DNA of 64,000 bases from Rhodoplanes azumiensis (GTDB lineage: Bacteria; Pseudomonadota; Alphaproteobacteria; Rhizobiales; Xanthobacteraceae), in contig NZ_JBHUIW010000014.1 in assembly GCF_042682915.1 (NCBI RefSeq), positions 62,001-126,000 on the forward strand, read 5' to 3'. This document shows, piece after piece, positions 29,564-37,500 of this stretch. Made by a program: the position numbers and the translations under genes. The notes beneath the pieces were generated by a model. The model did no database searches and was not told the DNA's origin. It was given only the letters and a program-made list of their open reading frames with translations. The stretch's first letter is position 1. Each line of letters starts with the position of its first letter.

Positions 29564-30898
29564 TCACGCCGTCGCGGGGACGGGCGCCTGGCCTTCGGGA
29601 TGGGCGATCCAGGAGATGACGGCCTGCGCCTCCTCCCAGGCCCCGGAGTCGGCCTGCGACGTTCCGATGCCGGCGACCACGACGGGCGGCAGATCGGGAG
29701 CCGTCTCGGCGGCGGCCAGCACGGCCTCACCCGGCAGCGCCCGCACCACCCGGTTGCGGCCCAGCGCCTTGGCTCGATAGAGCGCCGCATCGGCCTCCAT
29801 CAGCAGCACCGAGACGCCGGTCGCCGGATCGCCGGCGGAAAGGCCGACGCTGACGGTCGCGCCGATCACATGGGTGCCGACCACCCGGCCCGCCTCCTCG
29901 AAGGCGGCGCGCACGCGCTCGGCGGCGATCGCCGCCTCGTCGGCGCCGCCCGGCAGCAGCACCACGAACTCCTCACCGCCGAACCGCGCGACCAGATCGG
30001 TGGCGCGCAGGCTGTTGCCGATCACGCCGGCGAAGAGCTTGAGCACCTCGTCGCCGACGAAATGGCCGTGCCGGTCGTTGATCGACTTGAAGTGATCGAG
30101 ATCGAACACCAGCGCGGCGAGCGGCTCGCGCTTGCGGGCCTGCGCGGCCTCGAGCTGCGGCGCTCCTTCGAAGAAGGCGCGCCGGTTGAACAGGCCGGTG
30201 AGCGGATCGAGCGAGGCGGCACTGCGCTGCAGGCGCACCACCTGGTCCTTGCTCAGCGTCATCACGATGAAGGCGGTGCCGATGACGTAGAGGATCGCCT
30301 CCAGCGCGAACACGGCGAACCAGCCGGTGGCGAGGCTGAAGATGCCGTTCTCCTCCGGCATCATCGAGGCGAGCGGCACCGGGGCGAGGAAGACGAGCCC
30401 GTGCAGCAGCGGGACGAACAAGGCCGGCCAACGCTGCAGCAGCGCCTTGCGGCGCTCGCGCCACAGCTCGAAGGCGGTCAGGAACGCGTACACCGAGATG
30501 ATCACCGAGCTGACGATCACCCGGTGCGAGGCCGGCTCCATGACGCCCGGCACGAGGTTGGCGGCGAGCCAGAGCACGGTGCCCGCCGACATCCCCAGCC
30601 ACGGCACCGACCTGCCGTGGAACACCCGCGCGGCACTCCAGATCAGGCCGCAGGCGAGGAACAGGAGCGCGTTCGGCACGCTGCGCGGAATCGGCAGGCC
30701 ACTGCCGTCGAGGCTCCACAGCGCCACCGAGAAGCCACCGAGCAGATAGGCCGCGCCCCACCAGGCGAGCGCCCGGATGCGCTCCTGCCGCCAGACGCTC
30801 AGCAGGAACAGGCCGAGCAGCGCGCAGATGCAGGTGGCGATCACGAACACGGTCGTCACGTCGAGAGCGATCGTCGCTGCGGGAGAGGAAGGAGTCAT
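29564..30898 (-). CDS. membrane-bound diguanylate cyclase (GGDEF)
   Basis: A 444-residue protein with about seven hydrophobic helices (residues about 12-230) followed by a GGDEF domain. The active site is GGEEF at 307-311, and an RxxD inhibitory site (RATD) lies five residues before it, so feedback inhibition by c-di-GMP is expected. The membrane part resembles the multi-helix sensors found on many GGDEF proteins; the signal is unknown. The ATG at 30898 is preceded by CGGAGC; an overlapping GTG is one codon upstream. No EAL domain is present. Confidence 0.9.
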   Translation of the reverse strand: MTPSSPAATIALDVTTVFVIATCICALLGLFLLSVWRQERIRALAWWGAAYLLGGFSVALWSLDGSGLPIPRSVPNALLFLACGLIWSAARVFHGRSVPWLGMSAGTVLWLAANLVPGVMEPASHRVIVSSVIISVYAFLTAFELWRERRKALLQRWPALFVPLLHGLVFLAPVPLASMMPEENGIFSLATGWFAVFALEAILYVIGTAFIVMTLSKDQVVRLQRSAASLDPLTGLFNRRAFFEGAPQLEAAQARKREPLAALVFDLDHFKSINDRHGHFVGDEVLKLFAGVIGNSLRATDLVARFGGEEFVVLLPGGADEAAIAAERVRAAFEEAGRVVGTHVIGATVSVGLSAGDPATGVSVLLMEADAALYRAKALGRNRVVRALPGEAVLAAAETAPDLPPVVVAGIGTSQADSGAWEEAQAVISWIAHPEGQAPVPATA

Positions 30899-31433
30899 CA
30901 CGTGCTCCGAGGCCCGTTGAACGTCACGACTTTAGGCGCGCCGGCTCGATCGGACGAGCGGAGCTTGGCGAGACGCTTTGCGCGGACCTGAACGGGATAG
31001 ACGGGTTTTCCAGGTGAAAACGATCACAACATGGGACGAATGCGTCGAAATCTCCGAGCAAACCTTATCGACGCCAGATCCTCTCGGCGCTTCAGCAGCT
31101 TGGCGGAAGATCCGAAGATCGCGACGACATTCGATTGAAATTGCCGGCGCGGCCGTGCGCGACGAGCGCTGCGAAGCCGCGAAACGGGTTAACCGAGACG
31201 GGGGTGCAGCGGAACCACCCGCGCGTGTCTTGCGGTCCGCAACCGGGACGAAACCGCCGCCGTAGCGGCCCCACATGGTCGACGAAGCGTTACCGCGATG
31301 GCCCGAAACCGCCGGGCATGCTTCATCGGGCGGCAAGCCGGCCGTGTAATTCTGCGCCTGAAACTTCATCTCGGCCTGCCGCGCTCCGGCGCCCGTCGCG
31401 TGCCGACCCTCCAGGCAGCAGAGGCGACCCTCC
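30899..31433. other. intergenic region of lower GC
   Basis: 535 bases between the GGDEF gene (minus) and the first EF-hand gene (plus). Composition is visibly richer in A and T than the genes around it (for example 31010-31140). I see no frame with a credible start. It should contain promoters for both neighbours, and a small RNA cannot be excluded. Confidence 0.5.
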
Positions 31434-32096
31434 ATGAGCGTCAGTTCCGTCTCGACCTCGTCGAGCGCGCTGCTCGAGCAGCTTCAGGCCCGTCTCGATC
31501 GCGACCGCAGCGGCGGCGTCGGCAAGGACGAGATCCAGTCCGCGACGACGTCGCGCACCGGCCGGACATCGTCGACCGACGTCGCGGCGCTGTTCCGCTC
31601 GGCCGACACCGACGGCGACGCGCTCTTGTCGAAGTCGGAGGTGAAATCGGCCTTCGACAGCCTGTCGTCGGAGATGCGCAGCCAGCTTCTCGGTCTCCAG
31701 GAGACCGGATCGTCGGCGCGCAGCGACGCCGCCGAGCCGCCTCCGTCCCCGCCGCCGCCGCCCGAAGCACGGGAGGAGGCCGACGGGCCGCGCGGTCCGG
31801 GCGGGCCCGGCGGACCGGGCGGCCCCGCGGGGCCGCGGGTCGCCGAGATCGAGGATCCCGCCGACACCGACGGCGACGGTGCCGTGAGCCCGAACGAGCA
31901 AGCGTCCTACGACGAGGCCGACGCGACGTCGGCGACCACCACCGAGGCCGACAGCGCGACGGCGGCGGACGACAGCCGAACCGACACCGCCGTGACGATG
32001 GCGGCGACGTCGGCGCCGACCGGCGCCGGCGAGACCCGCGACACCGACGGCTCCACCAAAGAGGCGTCCCGTACCAAATCCAGCACGTCCACCTGA
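31434..32096 (+). CDS. EF-hand protein with collagen-like GPGGPG linker
   Basis: A 220-residue protein with three canonical or near-canonical calcium loops: DRDRSGGVGKDE (about 23-34), DTDGDALLSKSE (58-69) and DTDGDGAVSPNE (about 143-154). Between the second and third lies a low-complexity PPSPPPPPEAREE and GPGGPGGPGGPAGP linker. The C-terminal 60 residues are Thr/Ala/Asp-rich. There is no signal peptide; export by another route or cytosolic calcium buffering are both possible. It is a tandem paralogue of the next gene (MSVSS start, SADTDGDxLLSxSEVKSAF shared) and has its own terminator. Confidence 0.82.
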   Translation: MSVSSVSTSSSALLEQLQARLDRDRSGGVGKDEIQSATTSRTGRTSSTDVAALFRSADTDGDALLSKSEVKSAFDSLSSEMRSQLLGLQETGSSARSDAAEPPPSPPPPPEAREEADGPRGPGGPGGPGGPAGPRVAEIEDPADTDGDGAVSPNEQASYDEADATSATTTEADSATAADDSRTDTAVTMAATSAPTGAGETRDTDGSTKEASRTKSSTST

Positions 32097-32131
32097 CCAC
32101 CACCGAGACGACGCAACGACCCGATCCTTCA

Positions 32132-32157
32132 GGGGGGCCTCGCGCCCCCCTTTTTTT
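32132..32157 (+). terminator. Rho-independent terminator after first EF-hand gene
   Basis: GGGGGGC/GCCCCCC stem with a 5-base loop followed by seven T residues, 36 bases after the stop. Confidence 0.92.
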
Positions 32158-32277
32158 GTATCCGGACCGCACCCGCGACAGCGCCGACCGGATCCGGCGA
32201 AGGCGTTGTCACGGCGCACGATCCGCGGTTTCGCGGCCGCCGCCGGGGACTTGAGAAGATGTCCCGCAACATTCCAG

Positions 32278-32301
32278 AAACAACATTGTTTTCAGTTGTT
32301 T
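32278..32301. promoter_or_regulatory. inverted repeat AAACAAC-N10-GTTGTTT
   Basis: A perfect 7-bp dyad with a 10-base centre in an unusually AT-rich patch, about 110 bases before the second EF-hand gene. It lies in the 317-base space 32097-32413, which has no gene. It has the size of a regulator-binding site; the regulator is unknown. Confidence 0.35.
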
Positions 32302-32413
32302 ACCGCCCATCAACGGGGGGCTTGCGAGCGTGCCCGTCGTCATCGTCGACACTGGCCTGCCGTCCGCCGCGCGCACCGCCTGCCCGGCATCCCAGTCAGC
32401 AAGGACAAGGTCC

Positions 32414-33052
32414 ATGAGCGTCAGTTCGATCTCCTCCTCCACCTCCACCGAGCTTTTGAAGGCGCTCTACAGCGCCCTCGACACCGACAAGAGCGGCGGC
32501 GTGTCGCTCGACGAGCTCACGTCGGTCTCGAACTCGCTGTCCGGCACGTCGGAGAGCGATGCCGCGGCGCTGTTCGAGAGCGCCGACACCGACAGCGACG
32601 GGCTGCTCTCCGAATCCGAGGTGAAGTCGGCCTTCGAGAGCCTCTCGTCGGCGATGCGCACCACGCTGCTCGCCGAGCAGGAGGCGTCCTCCGACACGAC
32701 GACGGCCGACACGATCGCGGCCCTGGTGAGCGACGCCGCCGAGGAGGCGTCGGCATCGAGCAACGACAGCGAGGGGAGCACCACGACGAGCAGCGCCGCC
32801 CCCGCCGGCGCGGGCGGCGCCGCCGCGACCTCCGAGGAGGAGGAGGAGACCGGGCCGTTCGATGCGGCCGATACCAACCAGGACGGCGAGGTGAGCGCCG
32901 CCGAGCAGGCGGCCTGGGACGCCACCCATGCGTCGTCCGAGGAACCGGCCGAAGCGGCCCCGCCGCCCCCGCCCGGCCCGCCGCCGAGCGAGGCCGCCGG
33001 TGCGAGCGCGAGCCGCGGCACTCCCACGGCGACCGTCGCGACCGCGGCCTGA
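32414..33052 (+). CDS. EF-hand protein, paralogue of the preceding gene
   Basis: A 212-residue acidic protein with calcium loops DTDKSGGVSLDE (about 24-35), DTDSDGLLSESE (about 60-71) and DTNQDGEVSAAE (about 155-166). It has the same layout as its upstream paralogue: MSVSS start, two N-terminal EF-hands, a Ser/Thr/Ala and poly-acidic linker, one distal EF-hand and a proline-rich C-terminal part (APPPPPGPPPSE). AAGGACAAGG precedes the ATG at 32414. The proline/glycine linker has moved to the C-terminal side relative to the paralogue, showing shuffling or divergence after duplication. Function unknown. Confidence 0.82.
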   Translation: MSVSSISSSTSTELLKALYSALDTDKSGGVSLDELTSVSNSLSGTSESDAAALFESADTDSDGLLSESEVKSAFESLSSAMRTTLLAEQEASSDTTTADTIAALVSDAAEEASASSNDSEGSTTTSSAAPAGAGGAAATSEEEEETGPFDAADTNQDGEVSAAEQAAWDATHASSEEPAEAAPPPPPGPPPSEAAGASASRGTPTATVATAA

Positions 33053-33067
33053 CCGACGATCGTCGGC

Positions 33068-33109
33068 GCGACGATCCGCGAGCGACGATCCGCGAGCGAC
33101 GGTCCACGA
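33068..33109. repeat. tandem 14-bp repeat, three copies
   Basis: GCGACGATCCGCGA at 33068-33081 and 33082-33095, then a diverged third copy at 33096-33109, directly after the second EF-hand gene. Probably a slippage product. Confidence 0.7.
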
Positions 33110-33137
33110 TCGCCGACCCGCGATCGCCAGACGCAAG

Positions 33138-33163
33138 AAAGGGGGGCCGCAAGGCCCCCCTTT
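33138..33163. terminator. bidirectional terminator between EF-hand gene and rpsI
   Basis: Perfect 11-bp stem AAAGGGGGGCC/GGCCCCCCTTT with loop GCAA between convergent genes. Short T-runs on both strands suit termination in both directions. Confidence 0.8.
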
Positions 33164-33190
33164 CGCATTCCGCATGACGGGCGGAAAAAA

Positions 33191-33670
33191 TCAGCGCTTC
33201 GAGAACTGGAACGACCGGCGGGCCTTGGCGCGGCCGTACTTCTTGCGCTCGACGACGCGCGAGTCGCGGGTAAGGAAGCCGCCGCGCTTGAGCACGCCAC
33301 GCAGATCCGGCTCGTAGTGGGTCAGCGCCTTGGAGATGCCGTGGCGCACCGCACCCGCCTGACCGGACAGGCCGCCGCCCGACACCGTGCAGGTGATGTC
33401 GTACTGGCCGTTGCGGTTCGACGAGACGAGCGGCTGCTGGATCATCATGCGCAGCACCGGACGAGCGAAGTAGACCTCGACGTCGCGGCCGTTGATGACG
33501 ATCTTGCCGGTGCCCGGCTTCACCCAGACCCGGGCGACCGCGTCCTTGCGCTTGCCGGTCGCGTAGGCGCGGCCGTGCTTGTCGAGCTTCTGCTCGTACT
33601 TCGGCGCCTCGGCGACGGCGGCCGTCTTCAGGGCCGAGAGATCTTCGAGAGATTGAATGGTCTCGGCCAT
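33191..33670 (-). CDS. rpsI: 30S ribosomal protein S9
   Basis: A 159-residue S9 with the family core GRAYATGKRKDAVARVW, the GGGLSGQAGAVRHGISKAL segment and the basic C-terminal tail ending RRSFQFSKR that reaches the P-site tRNA. The about 30-residue N-terminal extension is usual in Alphaproteobacteria. The start at 33670 has an AGGAG inside the end of rplM. It is the second gene of the rplM-rpsI operon, two bases after rplM. Confidence 0.97.
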   Translation of the reverse strand: MAETIQSLEDLSALKTAAVAEAPKYEQKLDKHGRAYATGKRKDAVARVWVKPGTGKIVINGRDVEVYFARPVLRMMIQQPLVSSNRNGQYDITCTVSGGGLSGQAGAVRHGISKALTHYEPDLRGVLKRGGFLTRDSRVVERKKYGRAKARRSFQFSKR

Positions 33671-33672
33671 GG

Positions 33673-34137
33673 TCACGCGCTCCTGGCGTTCTTGCGGTTC
33701 AGCGCCGCGACGTCGAGCGTCTCGGGCGTCTGGGCCTCGTGCGGATGGGAGGGGCCGCTGTAGACGCGCAGGTTGCCGAGCTGACGGCGGCCGAGCGGCC
33801 CGCGCGGCAGCATGCGCTGCACGGCCTTCTCGACGATGCGCTCGGGGAACCGGCCCTCGAGGATCGACTTGGCCGAACGCTCCTTGATGCCGCCGATGAA
33901 GCCGGTGTGGTGGTAGTACACCTTCTGCTGCACCTTGCGGCCCGTGAACACGACCTTGTCGGCGTTGACGATGATGACGTTGTCGCCGCAGTCGACATGG
34001 GGCGTGAAGGTCGGCTTGTGCTTGCCGCGCAGCCGCATCGCCACGATCGCCGCGAGCCGGCCCACGACGAGGCCGGAGGCGTCGATCATCACCCACTTCT
34101 TGTCGACCTCGGCAGGCTTGGCCGAATAGCTCTTCAT
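33673..34137 (-). CDS. rplM: 50S ribosomal protein L13
   Basis: A 154-residue L13 beginning MKSYSAKPAEVDKKWVMIDA, with GLVVGRLAAIVAMRLRGKHKP and the VYSGPSHPHEAQ segment near the C-terminus. First gene of the rplM-rpsI operon, transcribed from the promoter at 34249-34277 with a leader of about 105 bases. In E. coli L13 represses its own operon through the leader; the same is possible here but unproven. Confidence 0.97.
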   Translation of the reverse strand: MKSYSAKPAEVDKKWVMIDASGLVVGRLAAIVAMRLRGKHKPTFTPHVDCGDNVIIVNADKVVFTGRKVQQKVYYHHTGFIGGIKERSAKSILEGRFPERIVEKAVQRMLPRGPLGRRQLGNLRVYSGPSHPHEAQTPETLDVAALNRKNARSA

Positions 34138-34248
34138 GGCGTCCTGATCCGATGGTGTGGAGTTCTTGGTCGGACGCGCCCGGACGAGCCGGAGCCCACC
34201 GCAGGGCGCGTTGCCGGCGGGCGCCGGAAGGCCTCCACCGTGGCGGCG

Positions 34249-34277
34249 TGTCTACCGTTCGGGGCCGCGTGCGTCAA
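34249..34277 (-). promoter_or_regulatory. sigma-70 promoter of rplM-rpsI
   Basis: On the minus strand TTGACG (34272-34277) and TAGACA (34249-34254) are separated by exactly 17 bases, about 112 bases before rplM. The 34290-34338 stretch just upstream is unusually A/T-rich, as in UP elements of ribosomal promoters. Confidence 0.72.
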
Positions 34278-34338
34278 TCCCGAGACCCTGAAAATACGTT
34301 CGTAAAAACAGAGACTTAAAAATAAGGTATTTTAGCAC

Positions 34339-34821
34339 CTAGAGCGAATGCCTTGCCGGGATGGAATACGTTGCGGTCACATGCGCCACCGGATCGGGGT
34401 GCCCGTCCGACAGGATCGCCACCTCGCCGACCGAAAGCCGCTTGCCGAGCTTCATCAGCGAGGCCTCCGCCACCAGATCGCGCTGCGCCGGCCGGCGCAG
34501 GAAATTGATGTTGAAGCTGGTCGTGACGGCGAGCGGCACCGGACCGATCGAGGCCAGCACCGCGACGTAGAGGGCGACGTCGGCGAGCGCCATCATGGTC
34601 GGGCCCGAGATGGTGCCGCCCGGGCGCAACATCTCCGCCCGGAAGGCCTGGCGGACGCGGGCGCCGTGATACCATGCGGCCTCGATCCGGACGCCGGTTC
34701 CGGCGTCGAACATCTGCGGGTACTCGTGCGCCAGGAACGCCTCGAGCTCGGCGACCGTCATGGCGCCGGGGGGCTCGGGCGAGGAGCCTGCCCGTGCGGC
34801 AGGCGACGGGTCATCGTGCAT
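34339..34821 (-). CDS. PaaI-family hotdog thioesterase
   Basis: A single hotdog domain of about 140 residues with the PaaI-like pattern RPGGTISGPTMMALADVALY and LAVTTSFNINFLRRPA. It probably hydrolyses aromatic or acyl CoA thioesters in the cytosol. The start is uncertain: ATG at 34821 is given; ATG at 34761 (MTVAELEAFL) removes a Pro-rich stretch and best fits the domain, and a GTG at 34851 is also open. None has a clear ribosome-binding site. The gene lies upstream of rplM on the same strand, a neighbourhood seen in other Hyphomicrobiales. Confidence 0.85.
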   Translation of the reverse strand: MHDDPSPAARAGSSPEPPGAMTVAELEAFLAHEYPQMFDAGTGVRIEAAWYHGARVRQAFRAEMLRPGGTISGPTMMALADVALYVAVLASIGPVPLAVTTSFNINFLRRPAQRDLVAEASLMKLGKRLSVGEVAILSDGHPDPVAHVTATYSIPARHSL

Positions 34822-34990
34822 CGGGGGCTCGTTCGGGTTGCGGGGCAACACGTCCGTCGCCGAAGCGTCGGGATGGACCCGGGATCATCGCCGCCACCGG
34901 CTCCGCCGAGCAAGCTTTTGCGAACGTGGCGCGGCCCGACCGGGCCGGCCCGCGGGCCTATCGCCCCCAACCCCGTCGAGGAGACGACCG

Positions 34991-35818
34991 ATGACCACCG
35001 AGACGCTCGCCCCCTCCACCACCACGGCTTCGACCGGGCCGCTGCGTCGCGAGGACGCCGACGGCGTCGCGCTCCTGGTGCTCGACCGGCCGGGAGCGCG
35101 AAACGCGCTCTCCGACGCCATGCTGGCCGCCCTCTCCGGCGCCCTCGCCGCGATCGCCCAGGACCGCGGCGTGCGCGCCGTGGTGCTGGCCGCCGAGGGG
35201 CCGGTGTTCTGCGCCGGGCACGACCTCAAGGAGATGACGGCGCACCGCGCCGACCCGGACCGCGGTCGCGCCTATTTCGCCGACCTCTTGGGCCGCTGTG
35301 CCGCCGTCATGCAGGCGATCGTCGCCCTGCCCCAGCCCGTCATCGCCGCCGTCAACGGCATCGCGACGGCGGCCGGCTGCCAGCTGGTCGCGAGCTGCGA
35401 CCTCGCGATCGCCGCCGACGACGCACGCTTCGGCACGCCCGGGGTGAGCATCGGCCTGTTCTGCTCGACCCCGATGGTGGCGCTGTCGCGCGCCGTCGCG
35501 GCCAAGCACGCCATGGAGATGCTGCTGACCGGTGACCTGATCGGCGCCGAGGATGCGCTGCGCTTCGGCCTGGTCAATCGGCTGGTCCCGGCCGGGCAGG
35601 AGCGGTCCGCGGCGCTGGCGCTGGCGCGCCGCATCGCCGACAAATCCGCGGTGGCGATCCGCTACGGCAAGGCGGCCTTCTACAAGCAGCGCGAGTTGCC
35701 GCTCGCCGAGGCCTACCACTATGCTGCCGAAGTCATGACCGAGAACATGCTGGCGCGCGACGCCGAGGAAGGTATCGGCGCGTTCGTGGCGAAGCGCCCG
35801 CCGGTCTGGGAGCGTTGA
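34991..35818 (+). CDS. enoyl-CoA hydratase/isomerase family protein
   Basis: A 275-residue crotonase-fold enzyme. The oxyanion-hole segments are FCAGHDLKEM (about 77-86) and GIATAAGCQLVASCDLAIA (about 119-138), with a DARFGTPGVSIGLFCSTP loop. The first catalytic Glu of classical hydratases (GGGCELAMxCD) is replaced by AAGCQ. The acid near GLFCSTP is also missing, so isomerase, decarboxylase or another CoA activity is possible; I cannot choose. GAGGAG precedes the ATG at 34991. It is divergent from the PaaI thioesterase, another CoA-linked gene. Confidence 0.87.
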   Translation: MTTETLAPSTTTASTGPLRREDADGVALLVLDRPGARNALSDAMLAALSGALAAIAQDRGVRAVVLAAEGPVFCAGHDLKEMTAHRADPDRGRAYFADLLGRCAAVMQAIVALPQPVIAAVNGIATAAGCQLVASCDLAIAADDARFGTPGVSIGLFCSTPMVALSRAVAAKHAMEMLLTGDLIGAEDALRFGLVNRLVPAGQERSAALALARRIADKSAVAIRYGKAAFYKQRELPLAEAYHYAAEVMTENMLARDAEEGIGAFVAKRPPVWER

Positions 35819-35860
35819 CGCGTGCAAGCCGACTGATGCGTGCAAGCTGACGGAGGATCG

Positions 35861-36178
35861 ATGACCGCCCTCGCCCGCCCTGCTCCAGCCCGCCCTGCTC
35901 CAGCCCGCCCCGTTCTCGCGCCCCTCCGGATCGCGCGCAAAGGCGTCGCGCGGCTCGACGGGCCGGCGCTGCGTCGGATGCTGCTCGCCGGCGTCGCCTG
36001 GGGCGTCACGGTTTCGCTGGGGCTGACCGCGGCGCGCGCCTGGCGCTGCGGCGACGTATGCCTCGACACCGCCGCCGTCGACGCGCTGATCACGGCGGCG
36101 ATCGGCGCCGTCACGGTGGGGCCGCTGACCTTGTTCCGCCGGCCGGCGGACGACGCGGCCCGCCGGGACGAACCGTGA
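35861..36178 (+). CDS. small membrane protein with PAPAR repeat, hypothetical
   Basis: A 105-residue frame: an N-terminal Pro/Ala/Arg repeat (PAPARPAPARP), then two hydrophobic helices (about 45-62 and 78-97) and a charged tail. A clear GGAGG at 35852-35856 precedes the ATG at 35861. It lies 42 bases after the enoyl-CoA hydratase and may share its transcript. I do not recognise a family. Confidence 0.55.
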   Translation: MTALARPAPARPAPARPVLAPLRIARKGVARLDGPALRRMLLAGVAWGVTVSLGLTAARAWRCGDVCLDTAAVDALITAAIGAVTVGPLTLFRRPADDAARRDEP

Positions 36179-36332
36179 GCCGTGTCACGGACACTCATCA
36201 CCGGGACCATCCGCCCCGACCGATCCATCTCGGACCAAAGGCGTTATCGTCCTGACGAACCCTCTCCGAAAGTCCCTCTCGCCGGATCACCTTCCCGAAC
36301 GGAATGACCTCCCTGAAAGGAGACGACGACCC

Positions 36333-36596
36333 ATGCGGACCACCATTGTCCCCGCTGCCGGCCTCGCCGTCCTGATCGCGCTCGGTGCCGCGCCCACGCC
36401 CGCCCACGCCCAGTCGAGCCAGGACCAGATGGCCTGCCAGTTCGACGCCCAGACCTACTGCCAGGACGCGATCCCGGACCACGGCAAGGTCTATCGCTGC
36501 CTGCAGCGCAATCGCGCCAAGATCAGCCCGGCCTGCCGGGCGGCGATCAGCAAGGGCAAGGCCCCGCGCCGCAACCGGCCGGGCACCGGCTACTGA
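36333..36596 (+). CDS. small secreted cysteine-rich protein
   Basis: An 87-residue exported protein: signal peptide to AHAQ (about residue 27), then a compact domain with four cysteines in the order MACQFDAQTYCQD, YRCLQRN, PACRAAI. The spacing recalls one Golgi-type cysteine-rich (GLG1) repeat, common in small Hyphomicrobiales periplasmic proteins of unknown role. AAAGGAGA lies upstream of the ATG. Single-gene unit. Confidence 0.75.
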   Translation: MRTTIVPAAGLAVLIALGAAPTPAHAQSSQDQMACQFDAQTYCQDAIPDHGKVYRCLQRNRAKISPACRAAISKGKAPRRNRPGTGY

Positions 36597-36652
36597 ATCC
36601 GGCGCACCTTTCAAAACCCGGCGGGACGGACTAACACCGGCCCCATCGTCTG

Positions 36653-36741
36653 CGTCATGCCCGACCTCGTGCCGGGCATCCACGTCTTTCAGCCGGTGCG
36701 AACCCGGTGTGGATGGCCGGGACGCGCCCGGTCCTGACGAG
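36653..36741. repeat. palindromic interspersed element, copy 1
   Basis: An 89-base element running from CGTCATGCCCGACCTCGTG to GGTCCTGACGAG, with CATCCACGTCTTT after the first arm and GTGGATGGCCGGGACG before the end, so that halves pair as inverted copies. It matches 38814-38903 almost base for base at both ends, with a different centre. It lies 33 bases before the CoA-binding protein gene. Confidence 0.82.
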
Positions 36742-36773
36742 GCAGAGGAACGCCGAACCGGCCTCGTGCACGC

Positions 36774-37355
36774 ATGACCCACGACGACTATCCGGACTCC
36801 TACATCCGCGGCATCCTGACGACGTGCCGGACCATCGCCATGGTCGGCGCCTCGGCCAAGGACAACCGGCCGAGCTGGTTCGCGTTCAAGTACCTGCTCG
36901 AGCGCGGCTACCGGATGATCCCGGTGAACCCCGGCCTGGCCGGCCAGGAGATCCTCGGCCAGCGTGTCTTTGCGCGTCTAGCCGACATCGACGAGCCGGT
37001 CGACATGGTCGACCTGTTCCGCAACGCCGCCTATGCGGCGGGAACGCTCGACGAGATGCTGGCGATGGCGCCGCGTCCCGGCGTGCTGTGGCTGCAGCTG
37101 GGCGTGCGCGACGACGCCACGGCCGCGCGCGCGGAATCGCACGGCATCAAAGTGGTGATGGATCGCTGCCCGAAGATCGAGTACGGCCGCCTCTCCTCCG
37201 AGATCGGCTGGATGGGCGTCAACTCGCGCACCCTCTCGTCCAGGCGCGCCCCGATGCCGCAGAAGGGCGTTCAGCGCCTGTCGCTCGGCCGGGTGACGAC
37301 GGCGGGCGGGACGATCGCGGCGGCACCGCCCCCGGAGAACGAGGATCGCGGCTGA
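36774..37355 (+). CDS. CoA-binding domain protein (YccU type)
   Basis: A 193-residue protein with a Rossmann CoA-binding fold at residues about 12-140. It starts TIAMVGASAKDNRPSWFAFKYL, the hallmark of the succinyl-CoA-synthetase-like CoA-binding family; DRCPKIEYGRL closes the domain. The tail is variable. The biochemical role is unknown. It lies directly before metY, a pairing seen in many Hyphomicrobiales, so a link to sulfur amino acid metabolism is plausible. Confidence 0.85.
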   Translation: MTHDDYPDSYIRGILTTCRTIAMVGASAKDNRPSWFAFKYLLERGYRMIPVNPGLAGQEILGQRVFARLADIDEPVDMVDLFRNAAYAAGTLDEMLAMAPRPGVLWLQLGVRDDATAARAESHGIKVVMDRCPKIEYGRLSSEIGWMGVNSRTLSSRRAPMPQKGVQRLSLGRVTTAGGTIAAAPPPENEDRG

Positions 37356-37433
37356 CGCAAGGCAGCAGAACGGGAGTCTCCGCCGACGCCGGATCGGCAG
37401 ACGAATGTTCCGGTGCGTCTCCACACCTTGACG

Positions 37434-37495
37434 CTCCCCGGCGGTGGGCTACACCGGGAGCCGATCTCCTCTGGTCCGCCCCTCTCCGCACGGAG
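37434..37495 (+). promoter_or_regulatory. structured leader before metY
   Basis: A hairpin CTCCC-(CGGC)-GGTG / CACC-GGGAG lies at 37434-37460. A second short stem CTCC/GGAG with loop GCAC (37484-37495) covers the ribosome-binding site. The layout would suit translational control of metY, but I do not recognise a known riboswitch class. Confidence 0.35.
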
Positions 37496-37500
37496 CCACC

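Noticed and set aside
27209..30991. A 1260-codon plus-strand frame over the PhoX-like gene and the GGDEF gene
   Set aside because: Another frame of the PhoX-like gene carries the Tat signal and motifs; this one is Arg/Pro-rich and continues antisense to a clear GGDEF gene.
30932..31435. A 167-codon minus-strand frame in the lower-GC intergenic region
   Set aside because: No ribosome-binding site, no hydrophobic or domain-like pattern, and it runs antisense to the start of the EF-hand gene.
37381..37500. SAM-II riboswitch before metY
   Set aside because: The conserved SAM-II core sequences are not present; only generic hairpins are seen, so it is listed as an unassigned leader.
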